Shown: positions 33,675 through 45,722 of the stretch, in pieces
How positions within the stretch are numbered: the first letter of the stretch is position 1
How the letters are laid out: every line of letters starts with the position of its first letter
Origin: Psococerastis gibbosa
Taxonomy: Eukaryota > Arthropoda > Insecta > Psocodea > Psocidae
DNA length: 64,000 nt
Reading direction: 5' to 3'
NCBI GenBank assembly: GCA_963971405.1
Contig: OZ020486.1
Span: forward strand, 9,881,419-9,945,418
Position numbers and translations under genes: made by a program
Notes under the pieces: generated by a model
Database searches by the model: none
Told to the model about the DNA's origin: nothing
The model's input: the letters and a program-made list of their open reading frames with translations, nothing else

Positions 33675-33921
33675 GGCGCTTATTCCACCTACGTGAATAG
33701 TCAATAGTAAATGTGGTATAGACTGTCTCTAATGTCTGCTACCACATTTCGTGTGACTACACTGTGTTTTCCAAGTGGTTCGGAATCCACTATAATCAGG
33801 AGGTCCACTGTCCCATGGGCCCACACCGTGGCCTGGGACTGTGTCCAACCATTCTACTACTACTGCTACCACGTCTATGCCACATTCACTATTGACTATT
33901 GACGTAGGTGGAATATGCGCC
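33675..33921. mobile_element. MITE-E variant containing SINE-B sequence, TAA target duplication
   Basis: Ends ggcgcttattccacctacgt and acgtaggtggaatatgcgcc are inverted copies, flanked by TAA at 33672-33674 and 33922-33924. The arms continue with agtcaatagtaaatgtggta and its inverse, and with tgtctgctaccac, a block shared with MITE-C. The middle is SINE-B sequence (see 33750-33865). Confidence 0.8.
33750..33865 (+). mobile_element. SINE-B fragment inside a MITE
   Basis: Contains cgtgtgactacactgtgttt, ggttcggaatccactataat, caggaggtcc, gcccacaccgtggcctggga and a ctactactactg tail. These are blocks of SINE-B copy 1 (150-215 and 385-417), joined with the intervening part missing. Confidence 0.75.
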
Positions 33922-33924
33922 TAA

Positions 33925-35454
33925 GCAATAAAGAACCGTTAAAATAATAAGCACCAAAATAAAATATGTCTAGACTTACTGTATGTATGTACATACATCA
34001 TACAATACTGCTGTTATAAGTGAATCGGCTGAAGTAGTTAGCCTACGTGAGCTGATTTCATAATAATAATAAAAATAATAAGATAAGCGTTACTTCAATT
34101 TTAAATTTGTAAGTACCTACCTATCTTTCGACGGATCAAGCCTAAATTAATTGCCGTTTTAAATAAAATATTTTGACGTAGGTATTGATATTCACAAACT
34201 AAGATAAGGTCCAAGGTCGACTCACCTGCCATCACACACAGTATTTAATAACTGTAAAATTTGGTCGAACCTCGTACCATCTTTACATCTAATTACCTGA
34301 AGTATTCGTATTTTGATGTAATGTAATGTAGAATCAGCGACATGTGTCAGCAACAACATAACATACGATATTGCGATAGGTAGTATAGTGAAGCCTGATT
34401 GAATATAGAAAACTGCTAGTTCACTAATATTACGTCTATTCGTTATTACCGTAGCAAACTGCAAAGTTCAGCAAAAGCAATGGCTAGCAAAGCCTGCTCA
34501 ATATGCCTGCTTGAATTTGATTTTTTTCAATATCCATCACAAATAATCATAACAACCGATTTCGAAGAAAATCGGCCAAGGTTATTCAAACATTAAAATA
34601 GTCAATGCGGCGCTAAACCGACAAAAAGTAAACAGATCTATTGTAGTACACTAAAGGGATAAAAACATAAAGAAAAGAACCAGGACATATAAATGTCGGT
34701 AAAATAAGGACGGCGCCTTATGGAGACGTGTGCCAGTGTCAGAAAAATATAGGTAGTAGAATTCTTACATAGTGTATAGGCCAACAATTGGGTCATATTT
34801 AGCCGACAATCGAAACTGAGGAGCACTATTCAACGGGAAACCATGAGTCATTTGGGGGTACTTTTCTGTGCATGCGCTTAAGCCTACTGAGTACCTATTA
34901 ATATTTACTACTATACTTCTTTCCTGAAGATCCGTTTTCCTCAACATGTACACGGTTATTATTAAGACCACTGGACACAGCACTATAGCAGAAATCAGGC
35001 GCAACGCGTTCAAATCGCTTCGACTGCAAGCCGCTGCAAGTTATATATACTTCCAACAACAAGGACTATGTTTGTATAAGCTGTACCAACGACTACTTCA
35101 TCTACTTCCAATAAAAACTTCACTAGAAAAAAGAAATAGTGAGTCCTTGCTGCTGTAAGTCTCTGCTGATTGTTATTGTCATTAATCCGGCTGACGTCTC
35201 TGCTGAAGATGAAAACACTATTTGACCCAACGCCACGCAATTGGCAAATTAGCAGCTGGCGTTTGCAGACCAAGTCACGCCGCACGTTAAGTGGGCAGAT
35301 TGCAGGAAGAAGCTTCATCTCAGCTCGTCAACGCGAATGAACTAAGAGGCAGACAACTGGATCGGCCTAATCAACTCGTAGCTCCGTTAATTAAGGCTGA
35401 GGGGCCGCCTTTGTCCAACAGCGGCCGACAGCAACCCTGGCTTTTGAAAAGTAA
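33925..35454. other. Unassigned DNA
   Basis: About 1.5 kb without a recognised gene. Several short open frames, none with motifs or a convincing splice context. Confidence 0.35.
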
Positions 35455-35640
35455 TGATTAATTAACATCTGCAGCATGACTTTAAGCTCGGCAACATAAA
35501 GGATGAAGACTATGGGGCCCAGTGTTGTACCTTGTGGGGCGGCTGACTCATCAATCACTATGGCTGTAGCGGCATGATAGAAAAGGACATCAGCGCTGGG
35601 GAAAACAATTCTAGGAAGGATGAAATGGTCAAATTAGGAG
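35455..35640 (-). mobile_element. LINE reverse-transcriptase fragment (PQG..LGP block)
   Basis: The minus-strand translation reads RIVFPSADVLFYHAATAIVI, then DESAAPQGTTLGPIVFILYV and AELKVML. The PQG-x2-LGP-x2-F-x2-Y series is a hallmark block of LINE reverse transcriptases, lying between the two catalytic aspartate motifs. Only this block is preserved and neither end was found. Confidence 0.7.
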
Positions 35641-36249
35641 TGGTTTGAAGAGCAAATCTTTGGTTTTCCTGGCTTCAGAGGATACTACCACAGTACACAC
35701 AAGATTTCTAGATAAACGAGAAACACATGAATTTAACATTTTTCAGCTTCAATTGTGTAATGTGTTTCACCCGCTGTATGATTATACAACCCTCAGGCGG
35801 AAGTAACACTGAGATACGAGTACGTACGAAAGGAATCCTTACAATAGATTTTGTCAGAAGTCAAAGTTGAAATAAGGGTGGATGGAGAAGCCTTACAAGT
35901 TTTTTTCCGCTTTGAAAATGTCTTTTAGCACAGCGCAAATCATTTCAAAATATTCTCAATTCGAACTCACCCTCATCAAAATCATATACAAAACTTCTTT
36001 CACATCTAGCGTGCACTAAATTTTTACGGAAATCTATCCAGAAATTTTGATAGAGTAATTGAATATTGAGTGGGGATCCATAAAAATTTAAGAGGGGGTC
36101 ACGTTGATATATGAAACAGATATCACTAAGGCAGGTTGCTCGTGAGAAATGCTGTTGAAATACATCAGCGCGTACAGAGAGCTCACGGTGATGTTGGTCA
36201 GTGACGAAGTTGCACAGGCAGAATCGATGCATAAGATAGGAAAACTTAC
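35641..36249. other. Presumed intron downstream of the candidate exon
   Basis: On the minus strand this follows the candidate donor site at 36249-36244. No further exon was recognised here. Confidence 0.3.
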
Positions 36250-36544
36250 CGAGGGAGAGGTCGTTATGCTGCTGGTGTCGGTTAGGGAACAGCAGCTGGA
36301 AGAGCGGCTGGAGAGGGAAGAAGAGAGGAGGTCCGGCGTCAGACTGTTGAGGCTCAGCGAGTCCGCCGACTGCTCGCGCCTCACCGAACAGAGAGCTGGC
36401 GACGTCCTCGAATCCGGAGGAAGAGGACTCGAGCTCAAGCTCATCGAGTCCGAAGACGAGCTGCTGTCGCCGCTGCGGGAGCTCAGGCTCACCGAGTCGG
36501 CACCTCGGTTCCGGTACGGGCTGAGCTGCACATGCTTCAGCATC
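36250..36544 (-). CDS. Candidate internal exon of a host gene, serine-rich protein
   Basis: A 295-bp GC-rich island in AT-rich DNA. On the minus strand it is preceded by a pyrimidine-rich tract and acceptor (tcttcttgttatag ending at 36545) and followed by a consensus donor (gtaagt, 36249-36244). In the favoured frame (one leftover base, then 98 codons) it reads MLKHVQLSPYRNRGADSVSL, then serine-rich stretches including DSSSSSDSMSLSSSP, SADSLSLNSLTP and SSSCCSLTDTSS, with mostly G or C third bases. This suggests a disordered, possibly phosphorylated region. The protein is not identified. Other frames are also partly open, including one on the plus strand, but only the minus strand has splice sites exactly at the island's edges. 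No neighbouring exon was found. Confidence 0.6.
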
Positions 36545-38524
36545 CTATAACAAGAAGACACCAGTCAAAATTAAACCCCAGTTGCCTTTGTGGCGCTCTT
36601 AAGATACAATCGGAGGGGGAAAAGTCATACAGGTGTAAAAAATTCAATACCTCATGAAATATCGATCGTAAAGCAGTCTAAAAATATCAAATCCCCTGGC
36701 AGAAATGCTCATTTACTTTTTGTTATATGATATTTGCCCGTCTATAATTGGCCACAATTATCGAACTTGAGTTGTGGCCAATCAGTGACAGCCACATGTC
36801 ATATATTAAAATGTAGAAGAGTGATGAAGGGATGCGACACAGCTCTCTCTACCATACATTTCTTGTGACATTCGACCTTGTACAGAAAACGCGTAGTGGG
36901 GGAATCTGATTTTCTCTTTAGTTGGATTGACTAAGGTTTGAGAAGACGAGGGACAGGTAGACATCTAATGATCTAGGTGTGAATGGGTAGGAAATGTCAA
37001 TGCCAATGGCATGAGTGCAGGAATCGGAACGTTGTCGCTGTTGGGCCTTCCTTGCCCACATTTACAGGTATTCTGGTTAGCTCGCACGCTAGCACAATAA
37101 AACACGTTTCATCTTAATACATGAATACGTCAGTCTCCTCCAGTTTTTACCTACTTATTCAGTTTTGGCATAGGTCGGTCAGTCTTCCCACATTACATTA
37201 CAAGTTTTATATAGTACTGTTGCACTATTGTGTACATGTGCCCATCATTTCATCCCGTAGACCTAGTTTTTCAGGAAACCCATAATATATATACAGTATG
37301 GTATGCACATACATTTACATACAGTGTATTTCTCTCGACAATTTTACATGTAGAAGGATCTTATCCAGGATTTTTAGCAGTGGGGAGCAAATAAGAATTC
37401 GGGGAAACTAGACTAAATTGGCCCCTCTCCCCGTCTAGTTCACTATAAATTAAAAACAATGGCAACTGTCAGTGAGGGGTCACGTGATACCCAGGGGGAC
37501 AATTTTGAAATTACAGGTGTAGTTTTTAAACATTTCCCATGTAACCCCACCCCCTTCTGGATTCACCATAGACAGTGCTGAGAGCTGGTGCGGAGTACGT
37601 TACTACAGACATAGGGAGGTCATGCCGGAGGTACCCTGAAGTTCGTGTACGATAACTCTCGTTGAAGTTTTGCATTGCTCCGTAACTTAACGTTCTGGCT
37701 GCTGAACGAAGTAGGAACGAAGGAGATGACACAAAATGAGGAAACCGGGAGTAAACTTGAATGAATAAGGTAAAAATGATTAAACTGAAAAATTATATCA
37801 TCCATACGATGAGACCTACTGAAGGCAACAGACTCAAGGTTACAAAAATCCGCGAGGAAAATGAGTTCCGCCTACACCACCACTAGCACCTAAAATAAAA
37901 TTATTTTTAAGAAGTGAAAATACATAAGACCTATAGATGTCACAACACAACACAACTTCACGACAGAATTAAGACATCCTCAATTCAAAATGAATTACCA
38001 ACAGCACCCCAAGACAAATCAGCCCAGTGTCAAAACGAAAAGACACCAATGAATGGATATGTCACACACGATAATGCTCCCTACAACATTACAAATGTGT
38101 TTCGAATACTTCTCTCAGCGAGCGACAGCAAATGCATTCATATTATAAAGATGTCTGCAGCGATTTGGCGGCCGTTCAACGGGACAAAAAGGCCTATCCG
38201 TCAGCAGCGGGCCGCCGACGGAAATGGTACGGATGCCACCCAGTGCTTAATGAAGTCGAATATCAATGGCAGATTATCAACACATCATTCACGTAGCTGG
38301 CAGGGCACCAAAGAGAAAGAAAGTTCAATAGACCGCGCGCGCCCCGCGACAGAGTCCACCTGTTTGGAAGGGGTTAAAGAAGTGATGTTTTTATTGTTGA
38401 GATGAGGTCTGAGTCACCTTATACAGTAAGTGTATCCTTTGCTGTAGCCCCATTGGACCCCAGACGAAATGACGCACGATATGGACTATATTCGCGTTAA
38501 CCAGTGCGCTCTTGATCTTCTTCT
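36545..38524. other. Presumed intron or upstream DNA; one 163-codon open frame
   Basis: About 2 kb without a recognised gene. A plus-strand frame at 37914-38405 has 163 codons, and its second half (38150-38360) is GC- and CpG-richer than the surroundings. It shows no known motif and its codon use is not convincing. It may be chance, an untranslated exon or an old repeat. Confidence 0.3.
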
Positions 38525-39000
38525 GGCTCTACAGCCCTTGATGAGCTTTCGCCTGCTCAAAAACACTCCTTCAGGCATCTCGGTTTTGTACAACGCTCCA
38601 CCATCCACGGACTCCCAATTTGCGAAAGACTGTTTCACACTCTTCCTTCCAGCGTTTTCGAGGACGTCCCCCCAGTCGTCATCCTGTCATGCTAGCTTTG
38701 TACATCGTGTTCGGCATGATATTCTAACTACGTATTCTAGCCATCTTATTATATGCGCTTTTATAAACCGGACTATGTCTTCTCCGTTGAGTATTGCGTC
38801 GATTTCGGAGTTGTTTCTTTTACGCCACTCTCCGTCTTCGCATAGAGGTCCATAGATCCTCCTTATTGTCTTTCTTTCCAAAACTCGCAGTTTGTTTACG
38901 TCATTGACAGTAAGATTCCAGGTTTCCGAGCCGCATGCTCCGTGTGCTCCTGATGGCAGTTTGTTAATCCTCGCTAACACAGAATACACTTCAGACAACT
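38525..39000 (-). mobile_element. LINE C-terminal relic, same family as 16931-17230
   Basis: The minus-strand frame 38998-38687 reads GSETWNLTVNDVNKLRVLER, KTIRRIYGP, NNSEIDAILNGEDIVRFIK and HIIRWLEYVVRI, then stops. In another frame downstream, RLGGRPRKRWKEECETVFRK and LGVRGWWSVVQNRDA follow before a stop. This is the C-terminal region of an endonuclease/reverse-transcriptase LINE, with at least one frameshift or stop between the two blocks. The region continues into the family's non-coding end (gagcaggcgaaagctcatca). Confidence 0.85.
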
Positions 39001-39834
39001 CGCCCTTATATTAATTTAGAAAAAGAACCTTCTTCAGACCATAGTGAAATCGTAAGCAAGCAGCAACACGATAGTCCATATTATAACGTCAGATTGTGCT
39101 CGATTTGGCTTCAGAAGGCAGATTTTTGAAAGCAAAATATTTTCGATTTAATTAAAAATAGATAATTGACACCGATTTCATACATATCGTACAGTAGGCT
39201 ATCTAAACCTAAGAAATTTAGTTAATTGGGTCTATTTAAATCCAAATCCAAAGTAAGCTCAGAGAAAAACACCCAATAGGCTGCAGTGAGACTTAAAGGC
39301 AATAATCGGTACTATAATAATAGATCCACTCTGGTAAGTTTTCCTAACCTTAATTGCAACCGATTACGACATAATCGGGTTTAGAGAGCGAAATCGCGCA
39401 GCTCGCATCTAACAATCACAGTGAAAAGCGTGAAGAAAGGTTGTACGTATCGTATTACTATATCGTATTGTATTAGTACCAGTAAGTTGTGCCTGTGAGA
39501 AAGTCAGTAAATAAATGGTTTCCCTTCCACTAGGAATTAAACGGAGGAAATGAGAAAGATCCAATCATCGCCATTGTTTTAGAAGAAAATACTGATTGAT
39601 CCGTTTAGGTGCGGCCAATTACAATGATATGTGGGAAACTTAAGGCACTCCTCGGCAATCCCACATGGAAATAAATTTGGTTACATATGGTTGTAGCTTA
39701 CAAGTAGGCTAGATGTGTTTGCCTGTATGTTTCATTGTTAAATTTTACACGAAGGTTGTTTTTTCGTGTTTATTGACACGCGTTTTAAAATTAACACAAT
39801 TTATGGCAGAGGGTTGGGTCAATAGACTTCCAGT
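39001..39834. other. Unassigned DNA
   Basis: About 830 bp, AT-rich, no recognised gene or repeat. Confidence 0.35.
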
Positions 39835-40075
39835 CTTCTACTTTAGTCGCAAGTCTGTTGATCTGTCTATCTGTAACTCGTTTTGGGGCCAAACTACACG
39901 ATAGAATTTGATGAAATTGTAGGTTCACAAAAATATTTTTCAGGGGTTTTTTTCTTCATTTTTTGGAAAACTTCATTTTGGGGGTTTTCATATCCCAAAA
40001 AACGACTAAACTGTTTTCCCAGAAGTGGCGCCGACGGTTTATTTTAAATTCACATACATTATCTGTTAAGGTAAA
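39835..40075 (+). repeat. Repeat family D, copy 3, diverged fragment
   Basis: Keeps the order of family D with many changes: a 'tctgtctatctgtaac' stretch, gaatttgatgaaattgtagg, ttcacaaaaat, then aaaaaacgac, agaagtggcgccgacggttt and attttaaattcacatacat. The palindromic end and poly-C segment are not included. Confidence 0.6.
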
Positions 40076-41131
40076 CAAAACAATTTGAATAGATTTCATT
40101 ATGAAAGAAAAGTAATTATAATTAAAACCCTATAACTTTGGGTGGGGCAGCAAACATCTACCCTCATGGGGATACCACACTTCAAGTCATCAGCAAGGGT
40201 GTGGCCTATTATGGGGATGACTCACCCCCATAGGGGGAGTTAGTAATTTATTTGAAAAAGAAAAAATAGAGGGAAATCCGCAATTCGGAAAAACAGGGTG
40301 GGGCTACCCTCTGCTACATTTGACGACTTCATGTTATTAAATCCTATAACGGCACTACAGTGGCGCGAGGTAAGCAATTCCAGACAAAATGCATAAGAGA
40401 AGAGAAGTGTTACAAACTTAGGTATTTGGAAAGGTCTGTATTAAACGCCCTTCAGTATGCTGCACGGTAAATTATACACTGAGAGAAAATACGTAAGAAA
40501 CCTACCATGGCACATGGAACCACTCGCCACTGCCGTGGGGCGCCATCAAAGCTTTGATCTGCGAAAGTCCGCATGTGGCAAGGCACCTTTTTGGCAACTT
40601 AAGACACTTGCCATTAAGACGGTATGTCTTAGCACCACCAAGAAAGTGCGGGGTATTGCTTTCCGCCGTTTAAGCAATTTGAAACGCATACAAAACACCG
40701 GAATGTGGAGGTTAGTGTTTATAAGAATCAAGTACAAAGCGCCGCTCGGTAATAGGCTTCAGTCATATCAAGCATAGAACTTGCAACAATTCCGATTGCA
40801 TTTTTTGCATGTTTTTAGGTCCCATGTAAGCATTGTGTGACCGATTTCTCACTTTCGAAAACCTTGTGATTGCTGATCAATTTTCTAAAAACGTCGAAAT
40901 TATTGACATTTTTTTTAGTTTTAGGCCGCTAATAATCAATTTACAGAAAAAGCAAAAGCACAACTTTTCAAAGTAGATACAATAAGAAACAAATAGACAC
41001 CAATACACCATCACTGCATCATTGTTAGAACCCGAGATTCAGAGTTTCGAGCCTTAACATTTGATAGATTTTCCACAGTTCGGAGCGAAATATGAGGTAT
41101 GCTAACCTCTGGTAGCAAAAGTGAGGAAAAT
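40076..41131. other. Unassigned DNA
   Basis: About 1 kb with no recognised gene. A 106-codon frame (40457-40777) has no known motif. Confidence 0.35.
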
Positions 41132-41168
41132 ACGTTAGAGTACATTTATTCCGCTTTCATTTGAGCAT

Positions 41169-41392
41169 TAATTAATTAATTAATATCGACATATTTTTGT
41201 TCTATTACTAAGCCAACCTGGCGGAGTTAGGGCTATAAGCCCTCTCTTACACTCAACTAGGAAAGCCCGGGACCGCCTGCTTTACATGCCCTCCGAAGCA
41301 TGGCCAGAAAATATAGCAAGTGTGGGACTCGAACCAACAACCTTTCGGGTGAAAATTGGAGTCCGTTCCACTACTCTAAATGTCCTGACTAG
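41169..41392 (-). mobile_element. SINE-A copy 4 between 37-bp direct repeats
   Basis: A full-length minus-strand SINE-A with an intact B-box (GGTTCGAGTCC on the minus strand) and the tail side on the left, extended by attaattaattaat. The 37 bp from acgttagagtacatttattc to catttgagcat occur on both sides (41132-41168 and 41393-41429) without a difference by eye. This is an unusually long target duplication for a SINE and implies a fairly recent insertion. Confidence 0.9.
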
Positions 41393-41875
41393 ACGTTAGA
41401 GTACATTTATTCCGCTTTCATTTGAGCATAAAAGGTGTCTTGCGGTAAGAATCGCTAAGAAACTCATGTCAAGCTACTTCTCTTTCTTCAAATAAGAAAC
41501 AGAAAATGGCTTGCACTGACATCGCAATGTCATGTGGCAAGCCACTTTTTTTTCGTGTATAAGGACAATGCGCTTGATGCTTGGTACCATAGACGCGACG
41601 CCACCTTATGGATATTCCCGTACTGGTGCCTTTAGCAGCATTCCCAGCAATGCATCCATCCATTTGTTACGTCAGAATTTATTAATAAACATTGCAGTAG
41701 ATTATTTCTATGAATGAAAGAAGCAGTTAATGAAATTCGCCCGCGTGGGAGGTGCCATCCATCAAGTATTTTTCCTGATCATTTTAAGCCTTATTTATAT
41801 TTTAAACTTTGAATGAACTTTTTGGTCAATGTTTGGACGTAGGCAGTTGCCAAACAGGTCAAGTAATTGGGCCCA

Positions 41876-42003
41876 GGGCCGTGCGTTTGGGCGTAATACG
41901 TCGGAGGTGCGGCAACAGTGGGAAGTAGCCCCCGCTGCCAGTCCAAATAAAGTAGGCAGAGCGGGGGCCGTTCAGAGGCCCGTTTGGGCGTACAGCCCTG
42001 CAA
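41876..42003. repeat. Small inverted-repeat element with hAT-like ends (tentative)
   Basis: The ends read cagggccgtgcg (left) and tacagccctg (right). A cgtttgggcg motif recurs in the same orientation near both ends. CAGGG-type ends suggest hAT, but no 8-bp target duplication was seen. Confidence 0.35.
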
Positions 42004-42239
42004 GGTAGGTTGATGTACCCACTGAATGGCTAAATACAGTCAATTTCGGGGGGCCACTGGGTTCATGACCTGCGGCTTTGAGTTTGAGACGCAAAATTGT
42101 CCAATTTTTTGGTTTCGGTCATGATACAAAACCCACAATCTCTGGGGTGATCCTAGTTGAAGGTACATTTTGGATCAATGGCTTAATTAGTATAGGTAGC
42201 AGATACTGTATTATATCTCTACATAAAAATCAATCGTAA

Positions 42240-42646
42240 ATGCATGTCCTCGATGCGGTCCAAACCCATTTTATTTTATAACAATTTAACAGTGTTGAGT
42301 TACGTAATTTCATGGTAAATAATTTTCCAGCGGTTAAATTTCCGATATCTCGGGGGGGGGGGGGGGGGACGTTTTTTTGAGAATAAAACCCCCCCAAATT
42401 GAACTGGCCCAAAATAAAAAAAATGGTCCCGAGGTATGATTTTTGTAAACCTGCATGCTAAATTTCATCAAAATCGACCGAGTAGTTTGCCTGGAAATCC
42501 ATGAACAGACAGACAGACATTTCGTAAAAACCACTTTTTTGGATTCCTGGGACCTCAAAACGTGTAAATCCGTTGAAATCTCGGAATCGAAAATTTCGAC
42601 CATCACAAAGCTTTCCTTATACTACGTATAAATTGGAAAGCAAAAA
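42240..42646 (-). repeat. Repeat family D, copy 4, shortened
   Basis: On the minus strand it starts with the family palindrome (42610-42641). It continues through gatggtcgaaattttcgatt, caacggatttacacgttttg, a short (CTGT)n stretch and gatttccaggcaaactactc. It then jumps to a G17 run on the plus strand (42352-42368) and the atttaccatgaaattac block. The central A-rich part of copies 1 and 2 is missing, so this is an internally deleted copy. Confidence 0.75.
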
Positions 42647-45262
42647 TACTACCAAAGTCCAAAATTACATAATCTCGATAATGAAAGTAATGAAAGGCCT
42701 TACATTATAGTGTATTCATTGTTTTTACATTTTCAATACACGTTTAATAATAATAATAATATCAATAAATTGTAAACAGCTGAAAAAGTAAACAAACGCC
42801 GGGTCCATCAGTTACTTTAGAGTTACGTTTATAGAGTTCATTCACAGGCTCAGGGCATCCCACGATTTCATCTTACCGGGGCCCACCTAACACCAGCCTC
42901 CCCCCTCCCCGAACTATTTGACTTTTTGCCCTGATAAACCCATCCATAGCCATAAGCGCGGCCATTGCCGAGAGGTCTTCCCCGGTAGTTTACATAGTAT
43001 TTCGGAGGCATCTAGCGTTCATTAGCACCCACGTTTGAATGGGCACACGCCTGGCCAGCCGCGCAGCATACCTGGCTCCAGGCTGGAGCTTCCAGGAATA
43101 CGTATTTGTGATTGCATTGGGATTTGTATTTAATGCTGTTTAGGACACGTTTTCCGTCAACAACCGCGTTAAACATTGTCTACAGACTTTGTTGTCCTGA
43201 GATGGCAACGACCCTCAAAGTTTGTTCATCTGGCGTCAGAATTGTGACTAATGGAATGAAATCCATAAACAATACGCGTAATGTACTTAACGGAGGTTTC
43301 ACCCAGGCCAGGACAATTTTGAGGACCCCCCCCCCCCCCCGTCAAAAATTAAAACAAAATGAAAATGATCAGCATCGACCTCAACGCTATGCGCATTAAC
43401 GTCCAGCACTTGCCCCTCCTCCCATTTTCCTTGCATACCATCCGGCTGAGGATTTTCTTTAGGTATGAGGGAGGTATTGTTTTTAAATATCGCAGAGCAT
43501 TAGAACTGCTAAAAGACAACGTAGAACCTGAACCATAGCGAATGTTACTCACCCTCAGCTACCGAACTTAGTGCACTATGGTGAACGGAACGCATAGCTG
43601 AGCTAGATGGCAATGAGAACGTGAATGTTAAAGAAGCGATAAACATAACCCATCATCATGAAGAATCAAAGTGAACGTGCGTAACATTGATGACTACATT
43701 TGATGGTATCGTACTTCAAGGGCAGAAACAGGTGTTAGAAAATTACATAACCTATTGGCAGCAAAAGTGAGAAGATATAGAGAGTGTCTCCGGTTTGGCG
43801 GTTTTCGCAAGTTGCATGGTTCCATTCAAAGACAGCGTTGGCTTCGCATGAGCCCAAATAATTCGGGGGATCGTTGAGCAAATGGCACAACACCAAGCTC
43901 CCAACTCCATAAACACAATGAGCAGGAATGCTGGAAGGCAGAAGGTGACAACGCAGGAGAGGCGAGCTGGAAAGTGACCTACGGAAGATGTCAGTGATGG
44001 TTTGGCAAGGCCCGGGATGTTTGGAGAGAAGGTGATGAAGCTGCAGCCCTGAAGAGGAATTAAAGAGCCGGTACGAGTGTACCATGTTAAATAACGACTG
44101 CCTATAGATTTTCCTTATATACTTAAGTATACATAGGAAAGCAATATACTAACGTATAAATAGGAAATAAAAAACTCAAAATAAAGATGGAACCGTGGAG
44201 GGGAAACAAATGCACCAGTGTGGCCACCACGATGACAGTGGGCTCTGTGTGTGTGTAACCAGCGAGTGTGACCCCCGGCCGTGAAGCATGTCCTCAGCTT
44301 CCGGAGTGATTTGGGCACCCCCACATACGTTCTTCCGGCTCCAGGCCCACTACTGTAGTTCCGTCCCCCGTCGAATTTAATGATTTAGAACCCGCCAGGT
44401 TTTGTGTTAAATGCACGAAATTATATCTACGCCATGGCATTCATTAGAAATAAAAAATTCCTATTTTGATCTCTGTTCTCTGTTGGATTGGATTTGGCTA
44501 ATAAAAGAGTGGATAGAAAGGATCAAAATTTGCTTAGTGAGAAAATAAAGACAATTTTCTATCTTTCTATTCTGACGGTGGCACCTAACTAAGAAAGTAA
44601 CTACTTAATATTTTTTGTCAATTCTAGAGATCAATTTGAGTAATAATGCCCTGACGAAATTGTTATGAACCTACTTAGTGGCCCATTGGTCACTCGCCCA
44701 ATGCCAACGACCCCATGGGTTTCAGACATTATTTATATTGTCTCCGTATGAATTTTTGACCATGGGCAAACTGGTACACGTCCTCGATGTCAACCTACAC
44801 CGGCTACAAGCGACAATGGACAAGCTGAGACAAGCTTACCATTGACGCAATGTAAACGGCGACAGCGCGACTTAACCAAGTACTGTTATGAGGGAATTAG
44901 AGTAAGTTAAAGGCAAGTACAGGCACTAACTGTTCTATAATGTAAAAGCTAACTTCAGAATTAAGCAGTCTTGACAAGGGAAGAGCGTTAAAGAATGATG
45001 AGATGATGTGTCAGGAAATGAGTTGAGGTTTAGGGTGACTCCGAATTTCCTCAACTGGCGGTTAAAATCGGGGGAGAAAATTCGTCTACTGCCACAACAG
45101 GAGGATGGTCAAATTGACCTCTTTCGCATAGGAAAATGCTTACTACGATCCAATTATACAATAGATCATGATGCCAACCAATCAATATGTTTGGTTCTCA
45201 CATCATTTTTCTATGGCGGTGTATAGCCGGCATTTTGAATTTCTCTACGAAAGAGAGCAGCC
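42647..45262. other. Unassigned DNA
   Basis: 2.6 kb with no secure gene. A C15 run is at 43326-43340. A segment at 43930-44060 reads weakly like a LINE end in shifting frames, and a palindrome at 44108-44140 (ttttccttatata, then tacataggaaagc) resembles the end of repeat family D. Neither was strong enough to call. Confidence 0.35.
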
Positions 45263-45722
45263 AACTAAAAAGAACCGGTACGCTTTGCTTTCTTAATTAT
45301 CAATCATTATAACACCGTAATAGATAAGTATGAGTGCTGTATTTCCATGGTAAATAATTTTCCTATGGTTAAATGCCTCAATTTTCCCTACTCTAAAGCA
45401 CTAGATTAATCGATGGGATAGTCTATAACGGACAGACGAATATAATACTACAGAAAAATTGGTGAGCAATACTTTTTGATTGCAGGTCAAATGTTATACT
45501 TAACTATATTCTTTTATTTATTCTAGAATTAGACTTTTTGATTGGATAATAATGCCATGGTATGCAATGCATTGGGGCACAGATAATTTCTAATAATCAT
45601 TAGAAAAGCAACCTGTTCGGTTTTGTTGCTAGAGCCTCAAAAAGTGTAAATCCATTGAAATCTCAAAATATAACATTTCTGCACTCACAAAGCTTACCAT
45701 ACCTACTAACGCATAAGTAGAA
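45263..45722 (-). repeat. Repeat family D, copy 5, diverged
   Basis: On the minus strand its two ends match family D: aaatgttatattttgagatt, tcaatggatttacac at one side, and atttaaccataggaaaatta, tttaccatgg, then accggttctttt at the other. The middle does not align by eye, so it is an old copy or holds unrelated sequence. Confidence 0.55.

Noticed and set aside
36149-36550. 133-codon plus-strand open frame opposite the candidate exon, with Glu/Leu/Arg-rich text
   Set aside because: The island's edges fit a minus-strand acceptor and donor; the plus strand has no splice site or start context at those edges. Complementarity of the serine-rich frame explains the acidic/basic composition.
43930-44060. 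Possible LINE end (RGELESDLRKM, then RDVWRE in another frame)
   Set aside because: Only isolated words match and the frames shift; below the level of the other LINE calls.
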